From assembly GCA_947044405.1 (NCBI GenBank), contig CAMRHE010000054.1, positions 4,665,501 through 4,729,500 on the forward strand: a stretch of DNA of 64,000 bases, written 5' to 3'. Positions 11,532-23,021 of this stretch are shown piece after piece. The notes beneath the pieces were generated by a model that did not search any database, had not been told where the DNA came from, and saw only the letters and a program-made list of their open reading frames with translations. How positions within the stretch are numbered: the stretch's first letter is position 1; each line of letters begins with the position of its first letter. Made by a program: the position numbers and the translations under genes. Source of the DNA: Leptodactylus fallax (lineage: Eukaryota > Chordata > Amphibia > Anura > Leptodactylidae).

Positions 11532-12560
11532 TCAGAAGTGTGCGGTTTTCCGAGATTTACGACTATACTGCAAATCAGTTTCACGAATCAATCGCCAAAT
11601 ATAGTCGCCCATCATGTTTTCGTTATATTGTCCTTGGTAACGGCGTTCAAAGTTCATAATGTCCTGGTGAAAGCGCTCGCCTTGCTCCTCTGAATAAGCT
11701 CCCATGTTCTCTTTGAACTTATCAAGATGAGCATCAAGGATATGGATTTTGAGTGACATCCTGCAGCCCATTGCAGCATAGTTCTTCATCAGAGTCTGAA
11801 CCAGTTGTACATAGTTTTCATCTTTATGATTGCCTAGGAAGCCGCGAACCACTGCGACAAAACTGTTCCAAGCTGCTCTCTCCTTCCTATTCAGCTTCTT
11901 GGGAAATTCACTGCACTCTATGATTTTCTTGATTTGTGGTCCGACGAAGACACCAGCTTTGATCTTTGCTTCAGACAGCTTAGGTAAAAGATCTTGGAGG
12001 TAATTGAAAGCTCTCGACTCCTTATTTAGAGCCCTGACAAATTGTTTTATGAGCCCCAACTTGATGTGTAGTGGTGGCATCAGCACCTTGCGTGGGTCCA
12101 GCAGTGGCTCCCACTTTACATTGTTCTTCCCACAGTGAACTCTGTCCGCTGAGGCCAGTCCCGCCTGTGGTAGTGCGCTTCAGTATCCCTGATGTCCCAA
12201 AGGCAAATAAAGCAAGGATACTTAGTAAAACCACCTTGGAGGCCCATCAGGAATGACACCATTTTGAAATCTCCGATAACTTCCCAGCCGTACTCATCAT
12301 ACTTCAAGGCACCTAGCAACATATTGACACTGGTGTATTTCTCTTTCAGGTGCACCGAGTGAGCTACAGGAAGAGACGGATACTTGTTCCCATTGTGAAG
12401 CAGCACGGCTTTGAGGCTCTTGCATGAGCTGTCTATGAAGAGGCGCCATTCATTCGGGTTACAGGTGATACCTATAGCCTCGAATAGACTGGCCACATTG
12501 TTGCAGAAGCACAGTCCATCTTGATGACTGAAGAAGATGGAAAAAACTTCCCAGATAATT
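11532..12560 (-). pseudogene. Unrecognised DDE-like family, copy A
   Basis: The piece at 12496-12116 contains WRLFIDSSCKSLKAVLLH, HSVHLKE, then GDFKMVSFLMGLQGGFTK followed by CFICLWD. A frame change near 12130 leads to the piece at 12086-11532, with PPLHIKLGLIKQFV, KAGVFVGPQI, a GNHK segment, and EEQGERFHQDI, ending at a stop. The order Asp...Asp...CxxC...H...E resembles DDE transposases of the hAT/KDZ type, but I cannot place it in a named superfamily. It matches copy B (13080-16260) in order and motifs. The N-terminal part is missing beyond about 12560. One frameshift makes this copy inactive. Confidence 0.7.
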
Positions 12561-12640
12561 TCTAGATAATTCTAGAAGTTCTAGATAATTCTGGGCAGTT
12601 CTAGAAACTTCTTGATAGTTCTCACAATTCCAAAAGCTTC
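12545..12640. repeat. TTCTAGA-rich short repeat cluster
   Basis: About 95 bp hold repeated and inverted TTCTAGA, TAGATAATTC and AGTTC(T/A) units. It sits where copy A of the DDE-like family loses its N-terminus. The alternating TTC/GAA spacing resembles heat-shock elements, but this may be simple repeat decay. Confidence 0.6.
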
Positions 12641-13079
12641 TTAAGTATCTTGAAATATTGCGAATATCCTTAAAAATAGATCAATTTCAAAACATCATTG
12701 TGCTGACCACAAAAGCAAAGTTTACAGGGAATAATAACTTTTTTCTATTCATTTAAGGTACAAACAATCAGGAAAACACACTTAACAACTGGGAACAAAT
12801 ATTTTTTTGAAAATTTTTACATGGTGTTATAAAATAACACAGGTCTGCAAAAAAAAAAAATTTAAAGAGCTATTTTGGTTATTCCACGTAATCTTTATGT
12901 TTTTTGGTGTACAGAAAAAGAAAATAACCTCCATTTTGTCATAGGAAAACACGTTTCCTGACAATTTAGGTAACTGTTAAATAAGGCAATACCTCAAAAT
13001 AAGTGGAAATAGACTTATAAAATTAATGTTTTATTACAATTATTTCATGAAAATCCTTTTTTGAACTGAAATGATCTCA
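12641..13079. other. AT-rich spacer between the two DDE-like copies
   Basis: AT-rich sequence, including an A run at 12849-12861, with no recognisable gene. It separates two same-strand copies of the family and could contain their decayed ends, but I found no paired inverted repeat. Confidence 0.45.
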
Positions 13080-14379
13080 CTAACACACACTAAACTCGAT
13101 TCTTTTTCCCTTTGAGGCTCCTCTTGGTGCATTTACGCTTGTGAGTAGCATCTGGAATGTCTCTCTGAAGCATCCAACAGTAGTCTGCCATCTTTGTAAT
13201 GCTCCATTTTCCCTGGTATCTCCTTTCCATCTCTTTAATGTCTTAGTTGAATCGTTCACCTTGTTCCTCACTCTCAGATCCCAAATTTACAGGAAAGTAG
13301 TCAAGGTGGGACTGAAGGAAATGTACTTTCAAACTCATCAGGTAACCTAAAGCTTGAAATGCTTTCAGCATTCGTCCAACGATCTTTTCGTAGAGAGGAT
13401 CTTTGTTATTGCCTAAAAATTTCTCTACGACTTCTTTAAATAGAATCCACCCTTCTTTTTGAGGATCCGTCATGGTATTGACAAACTCTTGATCAACTAT
13501 AAGCGTTCTAATGTCTCGTCCAACGAACACACCTTCCTTCAATTTTGCCTCCGACAGGTCTGGAAACTTGGTGACCAAGTATTTGAAGCATTCTCCATCT
13601 CTTGGAAGTGATTTTACGAATTACTTCATCAATCCCAATTTTATGTGGAGAGGTGGTAGAAGAACTTTATGGGGAAGTACCAAAGTTTCTTGGAGGACAT
13701 TTTTTTCACTGACTGTTAGCATCCTCGGCTGCCAACTCTTCTTAGTCCAGTGATTTAGTCAGTCTCGACTGTCCCATAGACACAGTAAACAAGGGTATTT
13801 GGTAAACCCAGCTTGTTGCACGAGCAACATGCACAAGACCTTCAAATCCCCAAACACTTACCAACCATGGTTTTCATATTTAAGTTTACAAAGAACCAAT
13901 TCCAAGTTCTCGTAGGTTTCCTTCAAGTGTACGGAATGGCCTACAGGGATGGAAGCGTAAAAACCACCGTTGTGGAGTAAAACTGCTTTGAGACTTCTTT
14001 TTGAAGAATCTATAAAAAGACACCATTGCTCTGAATCATATTGGATTTTAAATTGACCCATCAGACCTTCGACATCGATGTAATAATCCAACTTGTCTTC
14101 CTGGGCAAGGTAAGGAACGAATTCCTTTTCACGATGTCTGAACCATGAAAATGACACTCCTGGCAACAATAAATTCCTGCTTTTCAGCCTTGATCCAAAT
14201 AACTCAGCGTCATCTTTGGGAAGATTCAAGTCTCTTACCAAATCATTCATCTCCTCCTGAGAAAACAATTTTGGTCTTGTATCATCTTCAAAGTCAGAAC
14301 TTGATTCGACATCTGATTTAGGTATGATTTAACCTTCATCGGAGCTCTTCCAAGGTAGCAAGGGTCTTGGGTACTGGTA

Positions 14380-15975
14380 CAGTGGGGAAAAAAGTATTTA
14401 GTCAGCCACCAATTGTGCAAGTTCTCCCACTTAAAAAGATGAGAGAGGCCTGTAATTGACATCATAGGTAGACCTCAACTATGAGAGACAAAATGAGAAA
14501 ACATATCTAGAAAATCACATTGTCTGATTTTTAAAGAATTTATTTGCAAATTATGGTGGAAAATAAGCATTTGCTCAATAGCAAAGTTCATCTCAATACT
14601 TTGTTATATATCCTTAGTTGGCAATGACAGAGGTCAAACGTTTTCTGTAAGTCTTCACAAGGTTGGCACACGCTGTTGCTGGTATGTTGGCCCATTCCTC
14701 CATGTAGATCTCCTCTAGAGCAGTGATGTTTTGTGGCTGTCGATGGGCAACATGGACTTTCAACTCTCTCCAAAGGTTTTCTATGGGGTTGAGATCTGGA
14801 GACTGGCTAGGCCACTCCAGGACCTTGAAATACTTCTTACAAAGCCACTCCTTTGTTGCCCTGGTGTGCTTGGGATCATTGTCATGCTGAAAGACCCAGC
14901 CACATTTCATCTTCAATGCCGTTGCTGATGGAAGGAGGTTTGCACTCAAAATCTCACGATACATGGCCCCATTTCTTCTTTCATGTACACGGATCAGTCA
15001 TCCTGGTCCCTTTGCAGAGAAACATCCCCAAAGCATGATGTTGCCACCCCCATGCTTCACAGTAGGTATGGTGTTCTTTGGATGCAACTCAGCATTCACT
15101 CTCCTCCAAACACGACAAGTTGTGTTTCTACCAAACAGTTCTACTTTGGTTTTATCTGACCATATGACATTCTCCCAATACTCTTCTGGAACATCCAAAT
15201 GCTCTCTAGCAAACTTCAGACGGGCCCAGATATGTACTGGCTTAAGCAGAGGGACACGTCTGGCACTGCAGGATCTGAGTCCCTGGCAGCATAGTGTTTT
15301 ACTGATGGTAGCCTTTGTTACGTTAGTCCCAGCTTTGTACAGGTCATTCACTAGGTCCCCCCGTGTGGTTCTGGGATTTTTGCTTACCGTTCTTGTGATC
15401 ATTTTGACCCCACAGGGTGAGATCTTGCGTGGAGCTCCTGATCCAGGGAGATTATCAGTAGTCTTGTATGTCTTTCATTTTCTAATTATTGCTCCCACAG
15501 TTGATTTCTTCACACCAAGCTGCTTGCCTATTGCAAATTCAGTCTTCTCAGCCTGGTGCAGGTCAGTCAACAATTTTGTTTCTGGTGTCCTTCCACAGCG
15601 CTTTGGTCTTCACCATAGTGGAGTTTGGAGTGTGACTGTTTGAGGTTGTGGACAGGTGTCTTTTATACTGATAACAATTTCAAACTGGTGCCATTACTAC
15701 AGGTAATGAGTGGAGGACAGAGGAGCCTCTTAAAGAAGAAGTTACAGGTCTGTGAGAGCCAGAAATCTTGCTTGTTTGTAGGTGACCAAATACTTATTTT
15801 CCACCATAATTTGCAAATACATTCTTAAAAAATCAGACATTTTCTAGATTTGTTTTCTCATTTTGTCTCTCATAGTTGAGGTCTACCTATGATGTCAATT
15901 ACAGGCCTCTCTCATCTTTTTAAGTGGGAGAACTTGCACAATTGGTGGCTGACTAAATACTTTTTTCCCCCACTG
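14380..15975 (-). mobile_element. Tc1/mariner element, family B
   Basis: A 1596-bp Tc1-like element with inverted repeats of about 190 bp beginning CAGTGGGGAAAAAAGTATTT. A TA precedes the left end (14378-14379); the right flank reads TC, so that copy of the target has mutated. It interrupts copy B of the DDE-like gene family, so it arrived later. An internally deleted relative lies at 50290-50496. Confidence 0.93.
14614..15616 (-). pseudogene. Tc1-B transposase, broken
   Basis: The start is the ATG at 15616-15614, encoding MVKTKALWKDTRNKIVD, followed by a stop and a frame change. The HTH then reads GKQLGVKKSTVGAIIRK with another stop. The piece at 15402-14998 has the second HTH and the first Asp in VIWSDKTKVELFG. 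The piece at 14964-14614 has the second Asp in [10 protein letters not shown] and the Glu region in [12 protein letters not shown] frame change near 14980 separates them. All three catalytic positions are present, but the gene cannot make an enzyme. Confidence 0.92.
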
Positions 15976-16260
15976 TCTATCTGTGCTATAGGGATGGGAC
16001 GAATTGCTGAGTGAAGATTGGGGTATGAAATGTAATGCTTCCATTTGGAATTAAACCCTTTCACATCACATGAACAAAAGTAACAGTCATCACTATGGTT
16101 CTTTTGCTTTCGCCATACCATAGGAATCCTATAACGGAAAGATTTTTTCTTACCCTTGAACCAGTTTCGAATTCCTCAACACACCGTTTCCACACTTAAT
16201 GAGGCGCCCAAACTTAATCTTGATCTCCAAGTTTTAGTTCAAAGTATGCGAAGTATACTT

Positions 16261-16775
16261 TTTACACAGAGACTGTAATATCCTGCTGTTGCTACAGCAC
16301 TGGATATTCACCACAGATGAAACAAAAACTGTCTGGTGAATTAATACACTTTCGCAGAGCAATAACACTGGGAAACACAGTTGAAGAATTACGAGCTAAC
16401 ACGAACTGCAATGAAAAAGAGTGAACAGGCTAGAACCAAGAAAAAAAATTGAATCAAGCCCGGGCATGTCAGAGCCTGAGCTTTCAGCTTGCTACATGTT
16501 GACCCTGGTTTCCTTTAGCTCACTCTGGAAGATCTTTTCTTTGAGAGTTAAGTTTTTTTGGCATTTTATATCTTAAATACGCTTTCCTGTTCCGCTGTCT
16601 TGCTTCCCAGCTGTGGAATTAGGACTGCCATAATCATGATCACATCATCCTCAGGGCATGGAGACATGGTTCTTTTGCAATGAGATGCATGAATCCACAT
16701 AGATGTCTCCCTTCAACCTTGACTGATGTAGGTGTTGTCAACAAAACCTGTTAAGGACTGTCAGTCGTCGTTTGA
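16261..16775. other. Spacer between DDE-like copy B and the hAT region
   Basis: No gene recognised. It contains the region upstream of copy B and possibly the outer end of the hAT element, but I could not fix a terminal inverted repeat. Confidence 0.4.
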
Positions 16776-17300
16776 GGAGGACATACAGTGAACCAAGGGC
16801 AGCAGCATGAGGAGGCCATACAGTGACCCAGTGGCAGCAGCATGAGGAGGCCATACAGTGACCAAGTAGCAGCAGCATGAGGAGGACACAGAGTGACCCA
16901 GTGGCAGCAGCATGAGGAAGCCATACAGTGACCCAGTTGCAATAGCATGAGGAGGCCACAGAGTGGCAAGGTGATAATATGTGGAGGTAGCAACAGCCTT
17001 AGGAGGCCATACAGTGACCCAATAGCAGAGTGAGGAGGTGGCACCAACGTGAGGAGGCCATACAGTCACCCAGTGGCAGAGTGCGGAGGTGGCAGCAGCA
17101 TGAGTAGGCCACAGAGTGGTAAGGTGATATAATGTGGAGGTAGCAACAGTCTTAGGAGGCAATAGAGTGACCCGGTGACAGAGTGTGGAGGTGACAGGAG
17201 CATGAGGAGGCCACAGAGTGGCAAAGTGATATAATGTGGAGGTAGCAGCAGCCTTAGGAGGCCATATAGTGACCCAGTGACAGAGTATGGTGAAGCAGCA
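16776..17300. repeat. 35-bp minisatellite next to hAT 3' end
   Basis: Tandem units of about 35 bp built on GCAGCAGCATGAGGAGG and CCATACAGTGACCCAGTG. The period is exact in the first copies (16799 to 16834), and later units are longer and mixed with a GTGGAGGTAGCAACAGCC variant. Because 35 is not a multiple of three, each unit shifts frame, which produces false Leu/Ala-rich frames on the minus strand. It lies just past the stop of the hAT transposase and is probably part of that element's subterminal region. Confidence 0.9.
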
Positions 17301-17308
17301 TGGATCAT

Positions 17309-20300
17309 TTAATCTGCTGCATCAGGCATTGGTGAGCGGAAATCCTGGCTGATCCACGCCTGATTCATCTTCACAAAGCTCAGTCTGTCCAAATTTTGGG
17401 TGGACAGGCGAGTTCTCCTTAGGGTAACTATGGACCCCGCCGCACTAGACACCAGCTCTGATGCCACACTACTGGCCAGGCAGGACAGCTTTTCCAGGAC
17501 AAACTCGGCCACTTGCGGCCACAAATCCAGTTTGGCTGACTAGTAGTCCAGCGGATCTTCCATGACGGGTGGCAGGTGTACTCTAAGTATGCCACCACCT
17601 GCTGGTTCAACTTCTGCTCTGTGTCTAGCTGCTGATAAGCAGCTTCTTCACTATGCTGCTTTATCCTCCCTCTCAGCGGGTGTAAAAAAGGCCCCCATTT
17701 TTCCCCGTTAGCGAGGGTCTAACATGGTGGAGAGCCAGTAGTCATCCCTCTGCCAAATGGTGACAGTTTGGCTGACACTGTGCAAGGAAGTGAGCATGCA
17801 TTGGGCCATTTGCACAAGGGACTCCCTGCATTCATTTCCACTGCATACTGCCATGGTGTGTCTGGATCATCTGCCTCGTCCTCCTCATCTCCCTCTTGCT
17901 GTTCCGGTTGCTCCTGCCCCTCCTCTCCATCCATTTGGCTACACATTGCTTGTGCTCCCATGTCCTCCTCATCCTCCTCCTCCTCCAGTTCCAGCCCCCA
18001 CAGAGCTCATGTAGCCGTGAGATGTAGGCACCACATCTCCAGTCCCCTGACCAGCCAAATTGAAAAGCATCTTTTCCAGGATGTGAATCAGTGGAATGAC
18101 GTTGTTCATCCCGTAGTCCTGGCGACTGACTTACAAAGTGGCCTCTTCAAAGGGAACAAGCAAACGACAGTTGTCACGCATGTGCAAGATGGGGAAACAG
18201 CCCTCATGTTATGAATGTAACTGTTTCTGTAGATAAGTGTATTTTTTTTTTTATAAACTGACATTTGTTTGTTTGACCACAAGAGGCCACTGTTACCTCA
18301 GAAATAGAAGAGACTGTAATTCTGTAATTCCCTGGAGTAGTGACGTAGAGACCCTGTTCTGCAGAGGAGGAACAAGAAGAGAGAGAGTGTGTCTGGCAGC
18401 CATCTTAGTTGTGTGTGCTTCTGAGCTTTTAGAAGAAGAAGGGCTGAAGTGAGAGGAAAAGACATTCTTAAAGGATTAGAGACATATGAGTGTGCTGAAG
18501 CAGAGACTGTTCCAGGGTTTGCTCAGACAGCATCCTAAGGTGAAGATTGCTATCAAGGACCAGCTGAGAAGTGACCCTGTCAGTGATACCGCATGTTTGG
18601 ATGAGCCCTGCTTTCAGCGGTTCCAGAGAGAAACTACAAGGTACCCAACAAATCTGAAACAGTAAAAGAAGTAATCGTGCACGCACCGCATTAGATTTTT
18701 GGCGCAAATTGCTTGGGACTGAATAAGGGCCTGTAGTTAGAATAGGTAGGTATCCTCATCTTCACAGGCCACACTACTGGTGAATTATCTACCTATTCGG
18801 TAGTAAGGACTCAGAGAATTCTATTGAGTTGTAATTCCCAGAGAGGAGCTTCTGAGGAAGTCTAGAAGCGACATTTTATACGTTGTCATATTTCTTTGGC
18901 TTGCAATCTGATCTATTATGATATTTACTCGGTTATACTTTGTTTGTGGGAAATAGAGGTATTTTGATAAGTTTGTAACCTCTTGTGTTACACCGCCGAT
19001 GCCTCTATCACACTCATTGAATTGTTCCTGTGACTAGGGTGATAAAAAGGTAACAAGCAGCTGGTTAGTTGCAGACTGCTGATAGGTAAAAGCTTGGAGT
19101 GTTTTGGAGATGCACATGAGAGGGCACCGCGCTGTACAACACCAGGGTCTCAGCTTACTGGCTGAGTGTATGTAAATAGTTGTGAGTGTTTTTCTGGTAA
19201 ATAGGTGTTACTACACAAAGTAAAATCTTGTTTTTTTACTAAATTGATTTGCAGTTGCTTCCTTTGTTTGTGACTTCGCTGTATCCTGAGGAGCCCACCG
19301 CGGTACACGGCTTACACATGAGCTGCCACTGGCTAACGTTAAAGTTACACAGGGGAGTACCTCTGTCCGCTTGGATCATCAAGAAATTGTTTATGGCTTT
19401 TCTCTTTTCATATAGTCGATCCAACATATGGAGGGTTGAATTCCAACATGTGGGAACATCGCATATCAACCTATGTTGTGGGAGGCCGTTCTGCTGCTGC
19501 AGCTCAAGGAAGGTGTGCTTGACGGTGTACGAGTGGCTGAAGTGCATGCAAAGTTTCCTTGCCATTTTTAGGATATGTTGCAGATGGGTGGAACACTTAA
19601 GGAAACTCTTGACAACCAGATTGAACACGTGCGCCATTCAGGGCGCATGGCTCAGCCCTCCTTGACGCAGTGCTGACACCATGTCCTTCACGTTGTCGGT
19701 CACCATGGTTCCGATTTGAAGTTGTCTTGGAGAAAGCCAGGATTCGATTTCTTGATTGAGGACACGGAGCAGTTTCTCCCCTGTGTTACTTCGTTCGTCC
19801 AGGCAAACAAGGTGGTATGCACAAGTGGTATGCTGGAGGAACACTGGGAATTGTCCCTGCAATGGAGGCTGAGGACACAGTGGAGGGTGAGGCGGACATT
19901 CTTGCAAGACCAACGGCATGAGAACATGGAGGCAGAAGCTGCGTCACCTGTCCAAGTTGCTGGTGTGTCTGGGCAGACACCACATTAACTCAGTGGGCCA
20001 TAAATGACATATATTGTCCTTGACCGTAGTTACAGCTCCACACGTCGGTGTTGCCGTGCACTTTGGCAGACACCTACAGGCTCAAGGACTGGCCCACCTT
20101 CTCTTCTACATATTTGTGCAGGGCTGGTACTGCCTTCTTGGCAAAGAAATGACGGCTTTGGACTCTCCACCTTGGCTTGGCGCAAGCCATCAGTTCTCTG
20201 AAAGGTGCAGAGTCCACCAATTGGAAAGGGAGTGACTGCAGCACCAGCAACTTGGACAGGAGCATTTTCAACTTCTGCACTATTGGATGAGTGCACGCAT

Positions 20301-21480
20301 ATTGTTGTCTCTTAGATATAGATTCTCTGATCGATTTCTGACGCAATAACTGACTAGGAGGAGGAGGAGCAGGAGCATCACGGCCAGCAGATGATGGGAA
20401 GGACACACAGCTTCCTTCGGCTGAGGTGATAGAGCCTTGACTGCCTGAAATGGGGTGCGTGCCACTGGGTGATGCAACGGTTTCTGCGGCTGGCTGGACC
20501 ACCACATTGGAACCACAGCTCTCCCTGGCCACTTTATGGTGACACTGCATATGTTGACACAGGGCTGTGGTGCCAACATTGAAACTCTGGTCACACTTCA
20601 CCTTCTGCCCACAGATTGAATATATGGCCATGTTCACCTCCCCCGGTGGCTTAACAAAAAACTGCCACACCGCCAAGTAGGTGATTTTACCCCCAACACT
20701 TTACACTAACTGACTGCTACCGCCACTGCCTCCGTGAACCCCCTGCACCACTGCTATCCGGGCAGGTAGGCTGCTGCGAAGTGGGTACTCTATGGCTCCA
20801 GACCTCCCACTGCTTCCACCCTGCTGACTCTGCTCCTGCCTCGTGCACAAGCTGCCACCCTCTTCTCCCGATGACAATGAAGCCCCTTCGCTCCCAATTG
20901 TGATCGGCTACATCGTCATCCACTAATGTCTTCAGGTCACTGATGTCCTCCTCAACGGTCTCTGAGCCAGGAGCCTGACCACTCGCAACACCAGCTCCCA
21001 CGCCACTCTCCTTATCACTACTTTCCCGCCTACCGGAAGAAGCGGTGGATGTTTCCTCCACATCTTGGCTGGGCACTAGCTGCGCCCTATGCCTATGCGT
21101 AGCTCCTTCTCACTGTATAGTGGATCTGAGCCCACAGCATAGATTACTTCTCTAGCTGAGGGAACAGAAAAGGACAGAGGCAGGTTCAGGACACCTAAGG
21201 GTACAGGGCCTGCTACCGGGCTATGCCAACTAAGGGTTGTGCCTGATGAACCCACCGACTCTTGGCTGGGGGTGTCTGATGTGACTTGGGATGAAGTGGA
21301 TGACCAAGTCAACCATTCTACAACCATTGGGTTGCAGGTCAAGACACGACCACTATCTGACACTGGATGCTCAGGCCTCTGTAACTGACTCCTGCTGTCA
21401 CGCCCCCTTACTCTGCTGCGCCCTATGCCTATGCCTGTGGCCCTCCCCTGTGCATGGCCTGTCGCTTCTCTGTCTGACAT
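17309..21480 (-). pseudogene. BED-finger hAT transposase, decayed
   Basis: Pieces run down the minus strand. At 21480-20717 is a low-complexity, acidic and Ser-rich N-terminus. At 20676-20074 is a BED zinc finger: VWQFFVKPPG, then CGQKVKC and a His-x4-His end. At 19919-19638 is LLRVLNQEIESWLSPRQLQI with MVTDNVKDMV, the RNase H-like strand carrying a catalytic Asp. At 19637-19239 is MAHVFNLVVKSF with DVPTCWNSTLHML. At about 18200-17620 is NNVIPLIHILEKML, then a Gly/acidic region. At 17524-17309 is the C-terminal dimerisation segment, SSAAGSIVTLRRTRLS. This is the hAT-Ac/ZBED type. Several frameshifts, stops and an insertion make it dead. Confidence 0.85.
18207..19217. mobile_element. LTR-like insertion inside hAT
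   Basis: The hAT coding sequence stops matching at about 19290 and resumes at about 18200. The material between begins TGTTATGAATG and ends TTACTACA(CA), with TG...CA ends like an LTR. It contains TATAAAC at 18253 and no long coding frame. I could not find a matching target duplication or a second copy in the window, so solo LTR is only the best guess. Confidence 0.4.
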
Positions 21481-21530
21481 ACTGTTAGATGAAAAAACTT
21501 AATTGCAAAGGAAATAAATACAGGGCACAA

Positions 21531-22285
21531 AGGCCTGTAATTTTCTACTTTGAAGAGTATGGCGAATATGCCCCTTAATTCTTTCCCCACTAATGAACAC
21601 CTTTAAAAAAAGCGTGATAAAGGCAGAGATTACTGGATAGGAATTATGATTTTTTTGGCTGTAGTGTAATGTAAAACGGCCTGTATTTTAAACTTGGAAC
21701 AGAACGGTGAATATGCCTCTTATTTTTTTCCTCACTAATAAACACCTTTAAATAAGTGTTAGAATAACAACTTACTGCAGAGATTAGTGGCTAAGAATTA
21801 TTGATTTTTGCCACTACTGTATTGAGAAATGGCCTGTAATTTTATACTTGGAACAGAACGGCGAATATGCCCCTTATGTCTTTCCCCACTAATAAACGCT
21901 TTGAAAAAGGCATTAGAACAGATGACTGCAGAGATAACTAGATCAGATTTATTGATTTTTGCCACTACTGTATTGAGAAATGGCCTGTAATTTTATACTC
22001 TGAACAGAACACCTAATATGCCCCTTATGTCTTTCCCCACTAATAAACGCCTTGAAAAAGGCATTAGAACAGATGACTGCAGGGATAACTGGATAAGAAT
22101 TCAGTTTTCTTTGGCACAGTAGTACTGACAAATGGCCTGTAATATTATGCTTTGAAAGAACAGTGAATAAGCCCCTTATAATAAACGCCTTGAAAAAGGC
22201 GTTAGAACAGATAACTGCAGATATTAGTGGATGACAATTCACTGTTTTTTGCTGTACTGCACTGCAAAAGGCTTGTTGTGTTCCA
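21531..22285. repeat. Five tandem repeats of about 150 bp upstream of hAT gene
   Basis: Units start near GGCCTGTA at about 21533, 21679, 21833, 21983 and 22133 (spacing 146-154). Each carries GAATATGCCCCTTA, then CCCCACTAATAAACGCC, a TTGAAAAAGGC segment and ACTGCAGAGATNACTGGAT. They lie directly upstream of the hAT reading frame, where subterminal transposase-binding or promoter sequence is expected. Role inferred only. Confidence 0.85.
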
Positions 22286-22552
22286 CCTTGAAGACACAGG
22301 TATGAGTAATGAGCAGCAGTATAATGGCAGTGAGTGCTGCAATGTGTATTAAAATTCTTGCTGTTAGTGACGCTGCAACCACCCTAAATTCTTCTTTCAA
22401 TTCCTCCCTATACTTCCCCTACACTTGTAATCCTCTTAACTCCCTGACTTCTATCTGTTTTCTTAGCTTCCCGCCCCCGCCGGCGCCCCCCCCGCAAAAT
22501 AATATAATTTTTAGTACACTATAAAATAACTTTTATTAATATCCACTAAAAT

Positions 22553-22562
22553 ATATATATTA

Positions 22563-22594
<32 letters not shown>
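22553..22594. repeat. (TA)n microsatellite
   Basis: A TA-rich run within the PLE terminal region, interrupted by TTATTATT near its start. Confidence 0.9.
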
Positions 22595-22600
<6 letters not shown>

Positions 22601-22977
22601 AGGAACACCTAATATATGAAGGTGTAAAGATATAAATGGGGTCATATATAGGATAAGGGTAGCCTACCTACAAATGAGGAAGTAGTGTGGTGAAAACCAA
22701 TATCCCTTCAAAACCAACCCCTAAATCTTGCATTATAATTCCCAGTCTCTAAATGCCAATTCAGAAGAGGGGAAGAATGAGGGAAACATCCAAATGAGGT
22801 AAAACACACACACATACACACCAACTGACTAGAGGTCAGTAAAACACCGACCAAAGCGTCTAACTAGTCACTACCTTGGGAGCTTACATTACACTCCCAC
22901 AATTGGCTGCCTAATATCCAAACAAACAACAAACACCAAAGACGATATATAAGAGGTAATTGCCCTCCCTCTTAGCC

Positions 22978-23021
22978 TGCCTGATGCGTTTCTGCTGAAC
23001 TACACCAGCTCATCAGAGGCA
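22978..23021 (-). ncRNA. Hammerhead-ribozyme-like motif in PLE
   Basis: Read on the minus strand: stem I UGCCU pairs with AGGCA at the far end; then the core CUGAUGA; stem II GCUG/CAGC with an 8-nt loop GUGUAGUU; one extra A; the core GAAA; a 6-nt segment CGCAUC forming a minimal stem III and ending in the cleavage triplet AUC. Small hammerheads with very short stem III are reported from Penelope-like elements. The extra A between stem II and GAAA departs from the consensus and may weaken or abolish cleavage. Confidence 0.6.

Larger units (their letters stand above)
13080..16260 (-). pseudogene. Unrecognised DDE-like family, copy B, split by Tc1-B
   Basis: Reading down the minus strand, the N-terminal part (about 16255-15976) shows a KLGDQD-type start and the Cys motif DDCYFCSCDVKGFN followed by YPNLHSAIRP. 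After the Tc1 insertion (14380-15975) it resumes with an acidic linker, then SWFRHREKEFVPYL, WCLFIDSSKRSLKAVLLH and HSVHLKE (14268-13858), LSEAKLKEGVFVGRDI and SESEEQGERFN (13578-13243), and a C-terminal piece in another frame to about 13080. There are at least three frame breaks and a stop (near 14328). Together with copy A this defines a protein of roughly 600 residues with an N-terminal Cys2 motif and a D, D, CxxC, H, E core. Confidence 0.7.

Noticed and set aside
16776..17300. CRISPR array
   Set aside because: The units are directly tandem without unique spacers, and the genome is eukaryotic.
16738..17308. Overlapping minus-strand frames rich in GLLMLLP and HAAAT repeats
   Set aside because: They are products of the 35-bp tandem repeat, which shifts frame each unit.
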